Origin: Coriaria nepalensis
Lineage: Eukaryota; Streptophyta; Magnoliopsida; Cucurbitales; Coriariaceae
Direction of reading: 5' to 3'
Assembly: GCA_027186245.1 (NCBI GenBank)
Contig: CP114489.1
Location: forward strand, 2,425,501-2,489,500
DNA length: 64,000 nucleotides
The stretch's first letter is position 1, and each line of letters begins with the position of its first letter. Both the position numbers and the translations under genes were made by a program. Under the pieces are notes generated by a model that had not been told where the DNA came from, made no database searches, and worked only from the letters and a program-made list of their open reading frames with translations. Below, piece after piece: positions 37,471 to 49,932 of this stretch.

Positions 37471-37916
37471 CTGGAAGTAGAACAAGGGGGTGTGATTTAG
37501 CTCCGAAAGGAAGCTATCCTTATCCGCATCTGCAAATCTGTTGAGATGTTTTTAGATGTTTATCATAAGCAAATATTGTATAGAGAATTTTGATTTATAC
37601 CATGTGGTTGTTCTGTAAGGAGATTGATGTGAAATTTCAATGGTACAACTACGACTTGACGTGCATCTAACAAATATGCATATGTACACTGGCATGTGAA
37701 CCGAAAACAAAACCGTTAAACTGAATACCAAAAGTAATGGAACCTTTTCATTCAGGTGGAATATTCATCTGAATCATATAGCCTTCGAATCTATAACGTA
37801 ATGTGGAACCAATACACGGCATAAATAAATTGCAGCAAAATTTATTGGTTTTTCCCCTCTTCAATTTATAACACCACCTTCTCTACGTCCATTCTTTCCC
37901 TAAGACAAAAGTTATT
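37471..37916. other. Convergent 3' ends of MED22 and HSP90.5
   Basis: Tail-to-tail spacer of 446 bp holding both 3' UTRs. No further gene is seen. Confidence 0.4.
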
Positions 37917-40900
37917 CTACTCCTGCCAAGGGTCACTTGCTTCCCTCACTTCTGATGGCTCAACCACTTCCACCTCGTAGGATTCAACCGCGCTGGGGGC
38001 CTCATTAGACTCTCCATCTTCTTCAATCTCAGTCTCCTCTTCCAATCTACCCCACCTTCCTCCAAGCGCCATTGCCATCATCTCATATATCTTACCCCCC
38101 AACTCAGCTGGGCTATCAGGCTGCAGCATCATAAGACGGCACAAAATAACATCAAGACACTTCAAATCATGAACATAGTGGTAATAACTAAACCAGCTTT
38201 CCCCCCCCCCCCCACTTACAGAGAATCCACTGGAAATCAATGCTGTGTCATATAAGAGATCAACGGCTCTTGTAGCATCACTGCTTTCAGGTTCACTCTT
38301 GCAAGCAGCCTATAAGTAAAATGATCAATATAGAATTCATGTGTGTATTAGTGATATTCTTACATTACAATTACAACCCTTTTTAGGTCAAAGGTAAGAA
38401 AGTAAGATCAACAGTCTTACATTAAGGTCTTTGATGATGGGATGATCGGGGTTGATTTCCAATATTCTCCTTCCCCGCATAAAATCTAGACTTGCGGTAT
38501 CTCCAAGAGCTTGAGCCTTCATCAACCTATAGATAAACAAAGGAAATTTTCAGCCCCATCGCAATACAAAGAGAGAATTAAATCTGTGTCTTTAAGTCTT
38601 TCCTGAGAATCTACAGCACTTGACTGACCTTTCCATATTGGCAGACCAACCAAACTTGCCAGAAACTAGGACACAGGGAGATGAGCTTAGGCGGTTGGAG
38701 ACTTGGACTTTTGCTACCTTATCTCCCAATTGTTGCTTAATCCAGTCACAGAGGAGATTATACTCTTGCTTGGCTTCTCTATCTTTGACCTCGTCCTCAT
38801 CACCTGATAAAGAAAAAATGTGTTGGTATAAAAAGTCATATCTGATGGAGTGCAAGTGAAAGAGATTAGATAGTACTAACCCAGTTCTAAATCTTCCTTG
38901 CTAATATCAACAAATTTATTCTCTTTATATGTCTGCAGGTTCTGGATCGCAACTTCGTCAATCGGCTCAATCAAGTACAGAACCTACATGAACAAGCAGC
39001 ATCAGAAACCTAGAAGGAATGCCTATTGTTTCCAGAAAAGCTTCTGATAATACAACAACCCATATACCTCAATATCTTTTTGGACCAACTTCTCCAAGAA
39101 TGGAGCAGTCTTTGCACTTTTCAAGCTGTCTGTTGCCAAGTAATAGATGGCCTTTTGGTTCTCACCCATGTTTTCAACATAATCATCTAAACTTACCAAC
39201 TCCTCTTCACTTTTGGAAGTGAAAAACCGCAGTAGAGGTGTTATACGCTTGTGATTTCCAGAATCCTCAATACAACCCAACTTCAAAAACCGGCCAAAAG
39301 TTTCCCAAAATTTCTTGTAGTCCTGGAATCGATATAATTTTGTTCATTTTTAATACAGAATACTAGTTGGGTCGATCAGCGAAGAAAAGGGAGAAAAAAA
39401 GACCATTTAGCTTGACTACGACCAACCTCTTTATTTTCACCTTCAGAAATATCTTGAATCATATCGAATGTTTTCCTGACGAGTCTCTTTCTCATTATTC
39501 TTACCTGGCAACATCAAATAGGAAGTTTTTACTCAAAATGAATCTAATCTTCCAAATAAATCAGATGACAATCGCAACTTCCAAAAAATCTAACCCTGAA
39601 GTACACTCTATATGGAAATTATGGAGAAGGGTGAGAGGAGAGGAGAGAGAGATCTTACAATTCGGCTTTCTTGGAGAATCTCTCGAGAAACATTAAGGGG
39701 AAGATCATTAGAATCCACCACACCTCTCACAAAGCTCAAGTACCGCGGGAACTGCAAATCATAAATCTAAAGCTTTAACCATGTTTATTGCATTAAGATT
39801 AGTTAAGTTATAAGTAGATTGATGAAAAACATGAAATGAAAAACATGAAAACTTCTAAATTTTGTCAAGTGTCAGAGATCTGTAAACAGGCCTCGACTAT
39901 TTATTTGAGATTGAGAACTTACCAGCTCACCATCAAAATCATCAGAGATAAAGACTCGCTTAACGTATAGACGAATGTTCTTAGTTTTTGGATTTACGAC
40001 ATCCTCATTGTTAAGAGGCCCCATTCCAGGAATATAAAGAACACTCCTAAACTCCACCTCACCCTGCTCGGTGTCAAAAAGCGTTAAAAGTCTAAACTGA
40101 TATTATCTCGACTTCCACCTACAAAAACAACAGTAACAATATACCTCAGTGGTAAAGTGAGCATGACCAAGTGGGTCTAAAAATTCATTAAATGCCTTCT
40201 TATAAAATTCATTGTACTCTTCCTTCGAAACTTCCTTTGGGTTTCGCATCTACATTGGAAAGTTGACAGAATAATCAATTAAACAAACGTACCCATGTTG
40301 AATTCTCTTTGTTAAGAAATTAATAAAGAACATTAACCATCATTCAACAGAAAAGTCAAATACAACAGCTAATTTAATACATCATTGAATATACTTCAAC
40401 TCACCCAAATTGGCTTGGTTTCATTTGCTAATTCCCAGTCCCAATACTTCTCAGTTTTAGTTGTCTTCTTTTTTTTCTTCTCTCCCTGGTAGCAAGTAAT
40501 GAATCCTATTAAATGTACTCAGATAGAGTAATACAATGCAGAACATATATATATTTTTCATGTCAACTACCTCTGGTGACTCTTCTCCTTCTTTTGGTTC
40601 TTCCTCTTCTTCCACCTACCCAAACCTTATATTAGTTTGGAAAAAAGTTTATTCGTTGCAAGAAAATAAGAAATTTGAACCTGAAACAAATAATGGAGAA
40701 TAAAAAACTGGTGTGTATTTTCTGTGTATGCAACCGTACAGCCTAAGTTTTTATATAGACTAGATACAAACTTAGGAAATCTATAGAAATCCCTAGAATT
40801 AAGGAATCTGTTAACCTAACCCCTAGAAATAAGGTAGAAGATAAACTCTCTAATATACACAATTTATCTCTTTATTTTAACAGAACCTTTGATTTACAAT

Positions 40901-42919
40901 CATATACAACTACGCCAAATTGGTGAATCAGAATAAGATAGGGAACCCATAAACCGATGTCCCAAGAAGTGACAATAGAAGGGGTATTAAAGAAAGTACG
41001 ATTTTAAGATAAGACATTTGTAATAAACCTTTGGCCCGAGTTAACTTAATTCATCTCTGGCTAATGGAGTAGTACTATGATAAAATCCAGCAGTAAAAGA
41101 AGAAAAAAGAGAAGGATTTGACTCAATTATCTCTCACGTTCAATTGTGATTTATGTACATAATAAACCCGTCAATAAGGCATACTGACCTCAATAGTTCT
41201 TGATTTTCTTGCCATGTATAAATGGGGAAGGAAACAAACTGTGAGTAATTATTGACCAGACCTTGAATCCTGGCCGGGTCCGAGAATTCATACTTGTCGT
41301 CCTCCTAGAGAAAAGAAAAGGAAAAGGAAAAGGAAAAGGAAATGTTAAGATGTTTGAACTTTCAAGTGTTTCAGAACGCATAACCTTCAATAATCCAGTA
41401 TTCTTAAATCTGGATGATCATGTCTAAGATTTGTGTATAACATCTAAAAAGATAATAATAGAAAATTATGCACCCTTAAATAGAGTGTGATTTGTGTTCC
41501 ACGGTGCAAGATTTTCTCTGGATCAGTTTCTTCCCTAATCACATAGGAGCTATTATCAGCTAGTGCTTCCCAAACATATTGCTTATCAGACTTCGGGCTT
41601 TTTGTAGATACGACCACCTGATTATGAGATCACACCATAAAGCACAGTCAGCACTTACTGACAGTAAAATCATGTTTAAATTATGAGAAGCAAGATCAAC
41701 AAGAAAAAACCTTCTCGGCCACAAGAAAAGCAGAATAGAATCCAACACCAAACTGGCCAATCAAACCATTGTCTCCACCAAGATGATCCTGGTTTTCCTA
41801 CAGAAACATAAAAAAGTTAGTTTTCAAAATCGGCGATGAAAAATATTTTATAATGACTTAAAGTGATTACAACATATAGCTATCCATAAGGGACTACAAA
41901 GAGAAAATAATCTACCTTAAGCGCCTTTAAGAATTTCGAAGTTCCACTCTGGGCAATGGTTCCAAGACAATCAATGAGTTCTTCTTTAGTCATTCCAATA
42001 CCAGTGTCTCTGAAAATACAAAGAACGCAAATTGAAGATGAATTGTCTCTTGCATTATAGAACATTTCTAAATAACATAGAACAACACATACGTTATGGT
42101 AATGATCCCATTGTCTGCATCGGTCTTGATACGAATTTCAAGGTCACCAGCATCTCCTAGCAGAGACGGCTCAGTCACACTTAAGAATCTCAACTTGTCT
42201 AACGCATCACTAGCATTACTGAAGTAGAAACAAAGGAGTAAGTAAGAATGTAGACATAAACCAGAAGAGGAGCATATTTCTCAGTTAACAGGCAAATTTC
42301 TCACCTCACGAGCTCTCTAAGGAAGACTTCCTTGTGACTGTATAGACTATGAACAATCAAATCCAACAGGCGGCTCACCTACAATCAATAAACGTTTCTC
42401 AATTTTCAATTTAAAAACCACTACCAAAATATCATAAGACGCAAGAATTTAAGTCCATATCCAAATATCAAAATGAATGTGAAGATTAAACTACTGAAAA
42501 ACCCAAAAATCAAGCATAAGATAAAAGAAAATTTTTTAATCACAACCATCAGAATGGATTTTCACCTATAAATCAAACACGGTGTCTATCTTCAAAATAA
42601 ATTTCTGAGAAAAAAAAAATTTTGTAGAGGAAATTCGAAAAATTCAGACCTCGGCTTGGTACTCGAACTTTTCACCACCGGGCGTCTCAGCAGCTTCTTT
42701 CTCGGCCACAGCTACCTCACACCGGACATCAATCCGATTGTTCTTCCTGACGAGCTTCCATTTCAATCCACTACAGGAGAAGCCATCTTTAAGCCAATTT
42801 TGGGGTACGAAAGCACTTGTAAGGCTCAAAGCCCTGTCAGTGTTTCGAACAGGGAAGGAGGAAGAAGGGAGTGGAGCTAAAGAAGCAGAGGCCAAACTTC
42901 GGCTAAGGACTGGAGCCAT
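37917..42919 (-). CDS. HSP90.5: Plastid HSP90 (HSP90.5) with one-base frame break
   Basis: Nineteen exons: 42919-42650, 42378-42305, 42218-42093, 42009-41916, 41797-41711, 41617-41474, 41304-41189, 40615-40571, 40485-40405, 40249-40145, 40063-39923, 39751-39659, 39504-39427, 39322-39068, 38983-38881, 38803-38629, 38526-38421, 38309-38220 and 38120-37917. The protein is about 795 residues. It has a Ser/Ala-rich plastid transit peptide of about 60-70 residues. The N-domain ATP-site motifs are [22 protein letters not shown] and [11 protein letters not shown]. An acidic/lysine linker ([23 protein letters not shown]), middle and dimer domains follow, with end DPWQE instead of cytosolic MEEVD. It folds stromal clients and assists chloroplast protein import. 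Exon 7 is 116 nt where frame conservation on both sides needs 117. GAAAATCAAGAACT stands where the conserved E-K-S-R-T requires one more A (41204-41207). Either a consensus error or a real frameshift. Confidence 0.95.
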
Positions 42920-43291
42920 CAGAGCTCTGGAAAAAAAATGATAAAAACCCTCGCAAGTTGAAAGATGGGGTTTAAGGGGATAGAGTAGATGATTCTCTAC
43001 AAGTAGTTCACAAGTTTGGAACTTGTCTTGGACCTTCTTCCTACGGATTTTCTAAGGCCTAGATAGATTATTGTATATATTATATATGTTATTATTATTA
43101 TTTTAATTATAAAAATTACATTTATATATTAAATTTAAAAGTAATATTTATAAATAATCATATTTGTGTCTGTGTTCATATAAATAATATCTAAACTTGT
43201 TATTTATTTAGTTTAGAGGCTTAAATCTTAATTACTGATTTGATTACACTAACCGTTATATCTCAAAAGTCAAAACCAATTACATTTTTTA

Positions 43292-43334
<43 letters not shown>

Positions 43335-43447
43335 GAGACAGTGCAATGTAAGACAAAATCTTAGGATTTTCCAAGAAAATTTACATCCCATTCCATGACA
43401 TTAATAAATAAATATTAAAAAAAAAAAAGAAAAGGGGCTTCACATTT
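42920..43447. other. HSP90.5 promoter and ABHD17 3' flank
   Basis: Short upstream region of HSP90.5, followed by AT-rich DNA with an AAT microsatellite at about 43292-43332 (13-14 units). No heat-shock element array was obvious by eye. Confidence 0.4.
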
Positions 43448-45035
43448 TCAGGCCTCTGCAACTGTTTGCTTCAAGCAATCAACATTACAGAATCCTACTG
43501 ATCTCACAATCTCTCCCAATCTGTGAAAACAAAGTTTTTTTTTTTAGAGACATTATAAGCAAATCGAACTAAATAGATAGATAATATACAAATGAATAGA
43601 TATGAAAATCAAGTAATCAACTGACCGATCGAGACTCTTCCTCGCTCTCTCGGATTGATCGGTACTGTTCCGACCCTTCATCACTCGATCCACGCTCTTC
43701 CTTGGCCTTTCTCTCTTATCAACACTACTCCTTGATTTCTCCCTCTGACCAGTACTATGCCTAAACTTCACTTTCTGCTCCTCATGAGTTCCATTTTCCA
43801 TGGTGGGCCTCAGAACTTGCTGATCATTAGCTTGTTCGGTTTCTTCATCGACCGCATTTCTCGAACCCGAAAATTTCTCTACAGCTGATATGAACTTTCT
43901 AAGATGCCTCAAGTACTCTGGATAAAGCTCCAAGTTACAATGGTTCCCTCCTTTGACCCATAAAGGCTCATACTTTTCCTTGCACAGCTTCCATAATTGC
44001 TTCCCATGAGATATATCCACAACTTCATCTTCACTACCCTGCCAACAAAAAAAAAACTACTTAAATTATATGAATGTGTATAATGTACCAAGAAATTAAG
44101 GGGTGTGTAATGTAAAAATAAACTACTCACATGTATAATGAGGACCGGGCAGTTAAGTAGCGAGATTTTATCGATATTCTGTTACGAGAAAAGGGAAGAT
44201 TTTAATGAAATTTTGTCCAATCCAGGGAGGAAATTAAAGCAGGACAAGAACAAAAAATTAACCTTGTACATGTCGAACCAGAATGTTCTTTTGACGGGAT
44301 ACAGGACACGGAGGCCGGACAGGAACGGGCTGTGGAGAATGATGGCTCTCAGATGAGGTAAGCGGGTTGCTAGCTCTAAAGTGGGACCGCTTCCAAGCGA
44401 CTGCCCGTATAATATGGTGTCCTCTTCCTTGACACCATATGTATCTTCTAAGCATTTATATGCAGCCTCTATGTCTGCATATGTGTCTTGCTCACTCGGC
44501 TAATTATGCACAAACAATTTAAGCACGGATCATAACATGGACATAGGGTATGATTTTGTGACATGTTTCAATAAAAATACAGCTATTACATACCTTTCCA
44601 GAAGACAGACCATACCCAGAGTAGTCGTATCTGTACAGAAATTAGTGGTAATTAAACTCAAAGAAAGAACAAAATGAGAAAAGGATTAAGCTTCGTACTT
44701 TCCGGATCAAAGAAAAAAAGGACTGACCCCATGAGATTGACACACAGATGGAGGCCAAGCTCGATGAAGAGGTGAAGCATCTGGCCGAGATCAGATGCAT
44801 TTCCATGAGAGTAGAGCACAGTCAATGAAGCTGATGGGTTCTTCACAAACATGGCGACGATCTCATTCCCCTTCTTTGTGCTTAGTCTCATTACATCCAC
44901 GTTTTCTCTGGAATGATGATGATCATGAGAAATCCTCAGCTTTTCGGTGGATTCGTCCGTGTAGATGGTGTAATTTGGTGGATCGGGTGGGAAGAATGCG
45001 AACTTGGCAGCCATTGAAGAGGTTGCAGATCCCAT
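43448..45035 (-). CDS. Alpha/beta hydrolase, ABHD17 type
   Basis: Six exons: 45035-44728, 44630-44594, 44499-44263, 44178-44131, 44038-43626 and 43520-43448, giving 371 residues. Catalytic elements are in order: oxyanion/N-terminal [11 protein letters not shown], nucleophile elbow GQSLGSGP (Ser), acid in HGSEDEVVD (Asp) and HGG-like GGNHCNLE (His). Animal ABHD17 proteins remove palmitate from membrane proteins. Plant substrates are not established. The start [17 protein letters not shown] fits the plant family and an N-myristoylation pattern (Gly2, Ser6), suggesting membrane attachment without the animal Cys cluster. The last 80 residues are basic with repeated R-K-S-(V/L)-D-R units, then [20 protein letters not shown]. 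The gene ends close to HSP90.5 but they are head-to-tail on the same strand. Confidence 0.92.
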
Positions 45036-47259
45036 TGTAATTGGCTAGAGCCTAGAGCAGTAGCTAGAACTAGAAGTGCATGGTAAGCTTTGAAGGTGGT
45101 GGTGGGTGGGGCGCATCTGTTCGAGCGTTGAGTAGATGTTTGAATTGGAATTGGAAAGTTAAAGGACGGTGGGGGGAATCTATGTCGGATTATTGTTGTC
45201 TGAAGTGAGTGATTAACGGCGATGAAATGGTCGGAAGTTAAAGACCTGTTTTATTATTATCATCTTTAATTTTGGTTTTTAAGAATCAATCAATCAATCA
45301 ATCGAATTTTTTATTTTTTTATTTTTTGGCCAAAATCAATCGGATTATTAATGTGGGACCTTCCAGAGCGTATAAAAAGAATGATATATTATATTATTAT
45401 TAATTAATATGGGACCAGAAAAGGGTAATAATAATGAGCGGTACATCGTGTCGTTTTAAGGAAATATATGAAGAAGTTTTGGTCAATTATTCCTTTAAGG
45501 CATTATTCCTTTAAATTTTCGCCTTCCTAAAATGTCTCATCAATTTTAGTAGATTACGCGTCGTTGACTTTTTTCCAAAAATAAAATATTTCATTCATAA
45601 ATCTGAAAAATATATAAATAAGTGAAAAATAAAAAATATTGTTAAGAAATTTAAAATGATGCTGAAAAATTTACTATTAAAATTATATATATTTATTTTA
45701 TTTTAAAATATATTGAATCAGGTTAGATTCAAAATAAATTTAAAAAGTTTATGAGACCTGACTCGGATATATATTTAATAAATAAATCAAATTCAACCGC
45801 ATATATTTTTTTTCAGATTCGGCCCGACCTAACTCTAAATAATAAAAAACTTGATATGGACTAAGTTAGACGGCCCATTTTAACATTTCTAGAGCCAACC
45901 TCTATAAATAGTTCAAGAATTATTTAAAATTTTTAAAGATAAAAAAATATATTAATATTTTATGACATAAAAAATATATAATAATAAAAATAAATATTGA
46001 TTTAAAACAATTATATTACTACCACAATCAAGAGGATTATGACCGGAAGCCGGCGACTATTCCCTTTTCCGTGGCTATATGAAATTAAAGAAAAAATTGA
46101 AAATATAATTTTTAAATTTTTAAAAATATATTTTATAATTATTAAAAACTAAAATATTTTATCGTAATATATCATATTATATATACAAAAAATATTATTT
46201 TTTTCAAAATATTTGAAACACTTAGACACACGGTGCCTAAGTTAGAAGATATTGTATTTTAGAATAATTATCAGGATAATAAGATATTAACATAAGAGTT
46301 TATTTTGATTTTTACTAAGATTGTTTTGTATATTTATTTCTTATATATAACTCAATTATTTAGTATGAAAAAAAAAATTCATAATATAAAAAGCTTTATG
46401 CCATTATAATTATGGTATTCATTACTCATAAATGAGATTATTGTAATTAATTTGATTTAATGACATTTAAACCTATTTTTTTAATTAATGGTATAATTGA
46501 AGCAAATTAAAAGGAGTATTTATAGAACTTTACTTTAAATTTTACTAACATGGTGTAACCCAAATGGCATAATTTTGTACTTAGAGTAGGTTTAAGCATA
46601 AGTTTTATTATATAATATAAGAAATCTAGTCCGACACGGCAAGCTAAAATGCGAGAAACAACCACCTCCCTTATTTTATTCTCCGTCCCTCTCATCTTCT
46701 CTCCGGCATCGGCCCCGCCTATAATCTTGATAATTACTAAAACAAGGAAAAAATAGAACAAAAATTCTAAGTTAGTAAAACATAGATCATAATATGTTTC
46801 CATCTTGTATTCTTTCGAGAAATTATGCAATCCAAAATATATTAAATTTTAATAAATTATTATTATTAGTTACATTATAATTATATAATAAATATATATA
46901 TCGTTAAAAATTAGAACTTTAATTTATATTTTAAAATTGATCCTTAAGATTTAAATTTAATTTTATCATCTTCATATTTAAAATATTTTATAAAATAAAT
47001 TACAATTTTACATTATAAAAAAATAAAAAAAAATAAATTAGAATTATAAAAAGATTACATAAATTAGAATAAGACTTATATTCAAAAGTTTTATTAGAAA
47101 AATAATAATAGGACACATTATTAAAAATAAAATAAATATTTTTCATTGGATTTTAGGTGTAGTTATGATTTAATTCTCATAAATATATTTTTAATTAAAG
47201 TTCCTTCCCTATAAGTATAAGTATAAGTTGCCTTAATTACATTTTTATAACTCTCAATC
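45036..47259. other. AT-rich intergenic region with repeat debris
   Basis: About 45690-45900 resembles one end of the 25.7 kb TIR element (GGCCCATTTTAACA). About 46085-46235 shares internal strings (TATAATTATTAAAAAC, TAATATATCA) with the 9.3 kb MITE-like element. Very AT-rich elsewhere. The UGT89 promoter occupies the last few hundred bases, with a TATAAGTATA motif about 50 bp before the ATG. Confidence 0.4.
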
Positions 47260-48669
47260 ATGTCTTCTTCTCTTCCACATATTCTGATTTTCCCCTACCC
47301 AGCACAAGGCCATATGCTTGCCCTCCTTGACTTATCCCACCAATTAGCCCTAAAAAACTTCACAATCACCATTGTGGTCACCCACAAGAACCTCCCCATC
47401 CTTACCCCCCTCCTCTCCGCTCACCCATCTTCCGCCATCCAACCCCTCCTCCTCCCCTTCCCTCCCCACCCCTCCCTCCCTCCTGGCGTCGAAAACGTCA
47501 AAGACATCGGAAACCGCGGAAACTTACCCATCATCTCAGCCCTCAGAAACTTAAACCCCCCCATCCTCTACTGGTTCAAGTCCCACCCTTCCCCTCCCCT
47601 CGCCCTCATCTCCGACTTCTTCCTTGGCTCCACCCTCTCTCTCGCCCGCCACCTCGGAATCCCTAGAATCGCCTTCTTCTCCGTATCCGCGTTGCTGCCC
47701 TCAATTTTAGACTACTGCTGGAAGAACGAAAACGCCGTCCGTTCTTCGCCGGAGTTCGAGTTCTCCGATCTACCCCGATCGCCTCGGTTCAAAGAGGAGC
47801 ATCTTCCTACCATTTTCCGGATCTGTAACGAATCCGATCCGGACATGAAGATCCTTAAGGACGACATGCTCGCAAATACTTCCAGTTGGGGCTGCGTTTT
47901 CAATTCCTTTCATGCTTTAGAAGGTGAGCATTTGGACTACCTGAAAGCACTAACGGCTAGTACCCGGTTTTTTACCGTTGGGCCGTTAAGTATGATTGGG
48001 CTTTCCACTGTACATGCTCCGGTCGATTCGAACCCGGAATCGACTTCGGATCTGCTGACGTGGCTCGATGGATGCCCCGACCGGTCCGTTCTTTACGTTT
48101 GTTTTGGAAGCCAGAAGTTGTTGAAGAGGGAGCAGATGGAAGGATTGGCTTCCGGGCTTGAGAGAAGCGGGTCGAGATTTATATGGGTCGTGCGACCCGG
48201 TACAGACCGACAGACGGAAGACGGGTACGGAGTCGTGCCGGATGGGTTTGAGGAGCGGGTTGCAGGGCGGGGGGTTTTGATAAAGGGATGGGTCCCACAG
48301 GTGGTGATACTGGACCACCGGGCCGTGGGTGGATTTTTGAGTCACTGCGGGTGGAATTCGGTGTTGGAAAGTGTGGTGGGCGGGGTCATGGTGTTGGGCT
48401 GGCCTATGGAGGCGGACCAGTTCGTGAACGCGAGGCTTTTGGTTGAGTATATGGGAGTGGCGGTGAGGGTGTGTGAAGGGACTGACTCGGTACCTGACTC
48501 GGTCGAGTTGGGGAAGGTGATTGCCGAGTCAATGCGTGGAGACTCGGTGGAGAAAGGGAAAGCGAAGGAGCTTAGAGAGAAGGCGATTGGGGCGGTAAGG
48601 GATGGAGGGAGTTCGATGAAGGATTTGGACGGATTGGTCAGCGAGTTGAGGAAACTTAAAGTGAGTTGA
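47260..48669 (+). CDS. UGT89: UDP-glycosyltransferase, UGT89 family
   Basis: Intronless 469-residue family-1 glycosyltransferase. Catalytic His lies in FPYPAQGHMLALLDL (about residue 18), followed by an acceptor domain, with the SDFF motif near residue 118. The PSPG box (about residues 344-387) starts WVPQVVILDHRAVGGFLSHC, continues GWNSVLESVVGGVMVLGWPM and ends EADQ. The final Gln usually goes with UDP-glucose use, although some UGT89 members use rhamnose or other donors. From memory UGT89A/B members glycosylate flavonols and hydroxybenzoates, but the acceptor cannot be read from sequence. No signal peptide, so cytosolic. The first 500 bp are unusually C-rich (proline/leucine codons ending in C), in sharp contrast with the AT-rich flanks. 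Confidence 0.94.
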   Translation: MSSSLPHILIFPYPAQGHMLALLDLSHQLALKNFTITIVVTHKNLPILTPLLSAHPSSAIQPLLLPFPPHPSLPPGVENVKDIGNRGNLPIISALRNLNPPILYWFKSHPSPPLALISDFFLGSTLSLARHLGIPRIAFFSVSALLPSILDYCWKNENAVRSSPEFEFSDLPRSPRFKEEHLPTIFRICNESDPDMKILKDDMLANTSSWGCVFNSFHALEGEHLDYLKALTASTRFFTVGPLSMIGLSTVHAPVDSNPESTSDLLTWLDGCPDRSVLYVCFGSQKLLKREQMEGLASGLERSGSRFIWVVRPGTDRQTEDGYGVVPDGFEERVAGRGVLIKGWVPQVVILDHRAVGGFLSHCGWNSVLESVVGGVMVLGWPMEADQFVNARLLVEYMGVAVRVCEGTDSVPDSVELGKVIAESMRGDSVEKGKAKELREKAIGAVRDGGSSMKDLDGLVSELRKLKVS

Positions 48670-49932
48670 CTCACTGCGACTCCTCTACTTAATAAGGATA
48701 GAAGACTGCATGGTTTTCAACTTTTCTTTTTCAGATGATATTGGGCCCAAATAGTAGTAGTAGTAGTAGTAGTCGAAATGGTGGCTCATGCGGGCATATA
48801 TCCAGTCTACCTAATGTTAGTTAATGGGCCAAGTTTCGAAGCTCAAAATAATAATTTGTTGGGCCCATACGATCAACGACATGAGTTTTCTTCAAAAATG
48901 GGGAACAACTGGACAGGGTTCTGGTCTTCTGGGCACCCACTTTTGTCCTCTATAATAAAGCTACTTTATGCGTCGTACACCCATGAAAAGAGCACAAGAA
49001 TCTCTTTCATTATTGATGATGACCCACCAAGCAGAAAAATAAATAAAGAAATAAAAAAGTTTTAAGGATTAAATCAAAGATTAGGCAGGCATGTTCATCT
49101 TTTTCAATTGCAGTCTCTTTCCTACTGTAACACTTTGTCTCTCTAGTTTCTGTCCTTTTCTTGCTTTTTTTTTTTTTTTATTAATTAATTTTTGTCAAAT
49201 TTTCTAAGATGTTTGTATGATTTGTCATTATGGTACTATCTTGTTTATTTATGTTTCAATTAGTTTATATGGAACACTTGGATGAAGAGTGTTTCACCAG
49301 AAGTTGATGTCTATCTTCATCATGAGGGTGCCCCATGAATCATGATAGCAGCTACTACCTTTCGTCTTTTTATCAATGCTTGATTAAATGGTCAAACTCT
49401 TTATATTCAAAATCAACATAGTGTTAATCATCAGTCATCTTTGTAAATCATAACCTGGAACATATATATATATTACACCTTTTGACAAGACCAATTTTTC
49501 TGTGATTAGTTGCCTGTTTAAATAGCCCAGAACCATAATCGTGCAAGTCTCATTCAAAGCAGATTTACATATATTTTCCTCACAGATTTCATTCTACATG
49601 TTATTTATCAAACAAGCCCAAAACATAGGGGCAAGAAAAAGGAAAAATAATACAGGGTAAAAATGAAAAAAAAAAATTGTCAAAGCAAGAGCAAGAAGCA
49701 GAAACCTACTCAGAGCTGCCGCTCAGTTGATACCAAGAAGGCAGGAATATATACATTAGTCCCTCCTACTGAGTCACCCCAACCGCTACAAGCAGACCTT
49801 CTAACGGAGAGAACTACTTAATATCCTAACAAATCATTCACTTCAACAAACCAAACATCTAATCTTTATTATCATAAACTCTTTGATACTCCCTTCTATA
49901 TTATCAAAGCAACACACTTCTTGTCTCAACTT
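48670..49932. other. Convergent 3' region of UGT89 and PI4K-gamma
   Basis: Contains an AGT microsatellite at about 48755-48773 and the probable 3' UTR of PI4K-gamma from about 49450. The frame at 48778-49065 has no family features and lies in the UGT 3' flank, so I do not call it a gene. Confidence 0.4.

Noticed and set aside
43292..43332. CRISPR-like or regular array
   Set aside because: Simple AAT microsatellite; no spacers and a plant nuclear context.
48778..49065. 95-codon frame downstream of UGT89
   Set aside because: No family features, lies in the UGT 3' flank and begins in a microsatellite; looks like chance.
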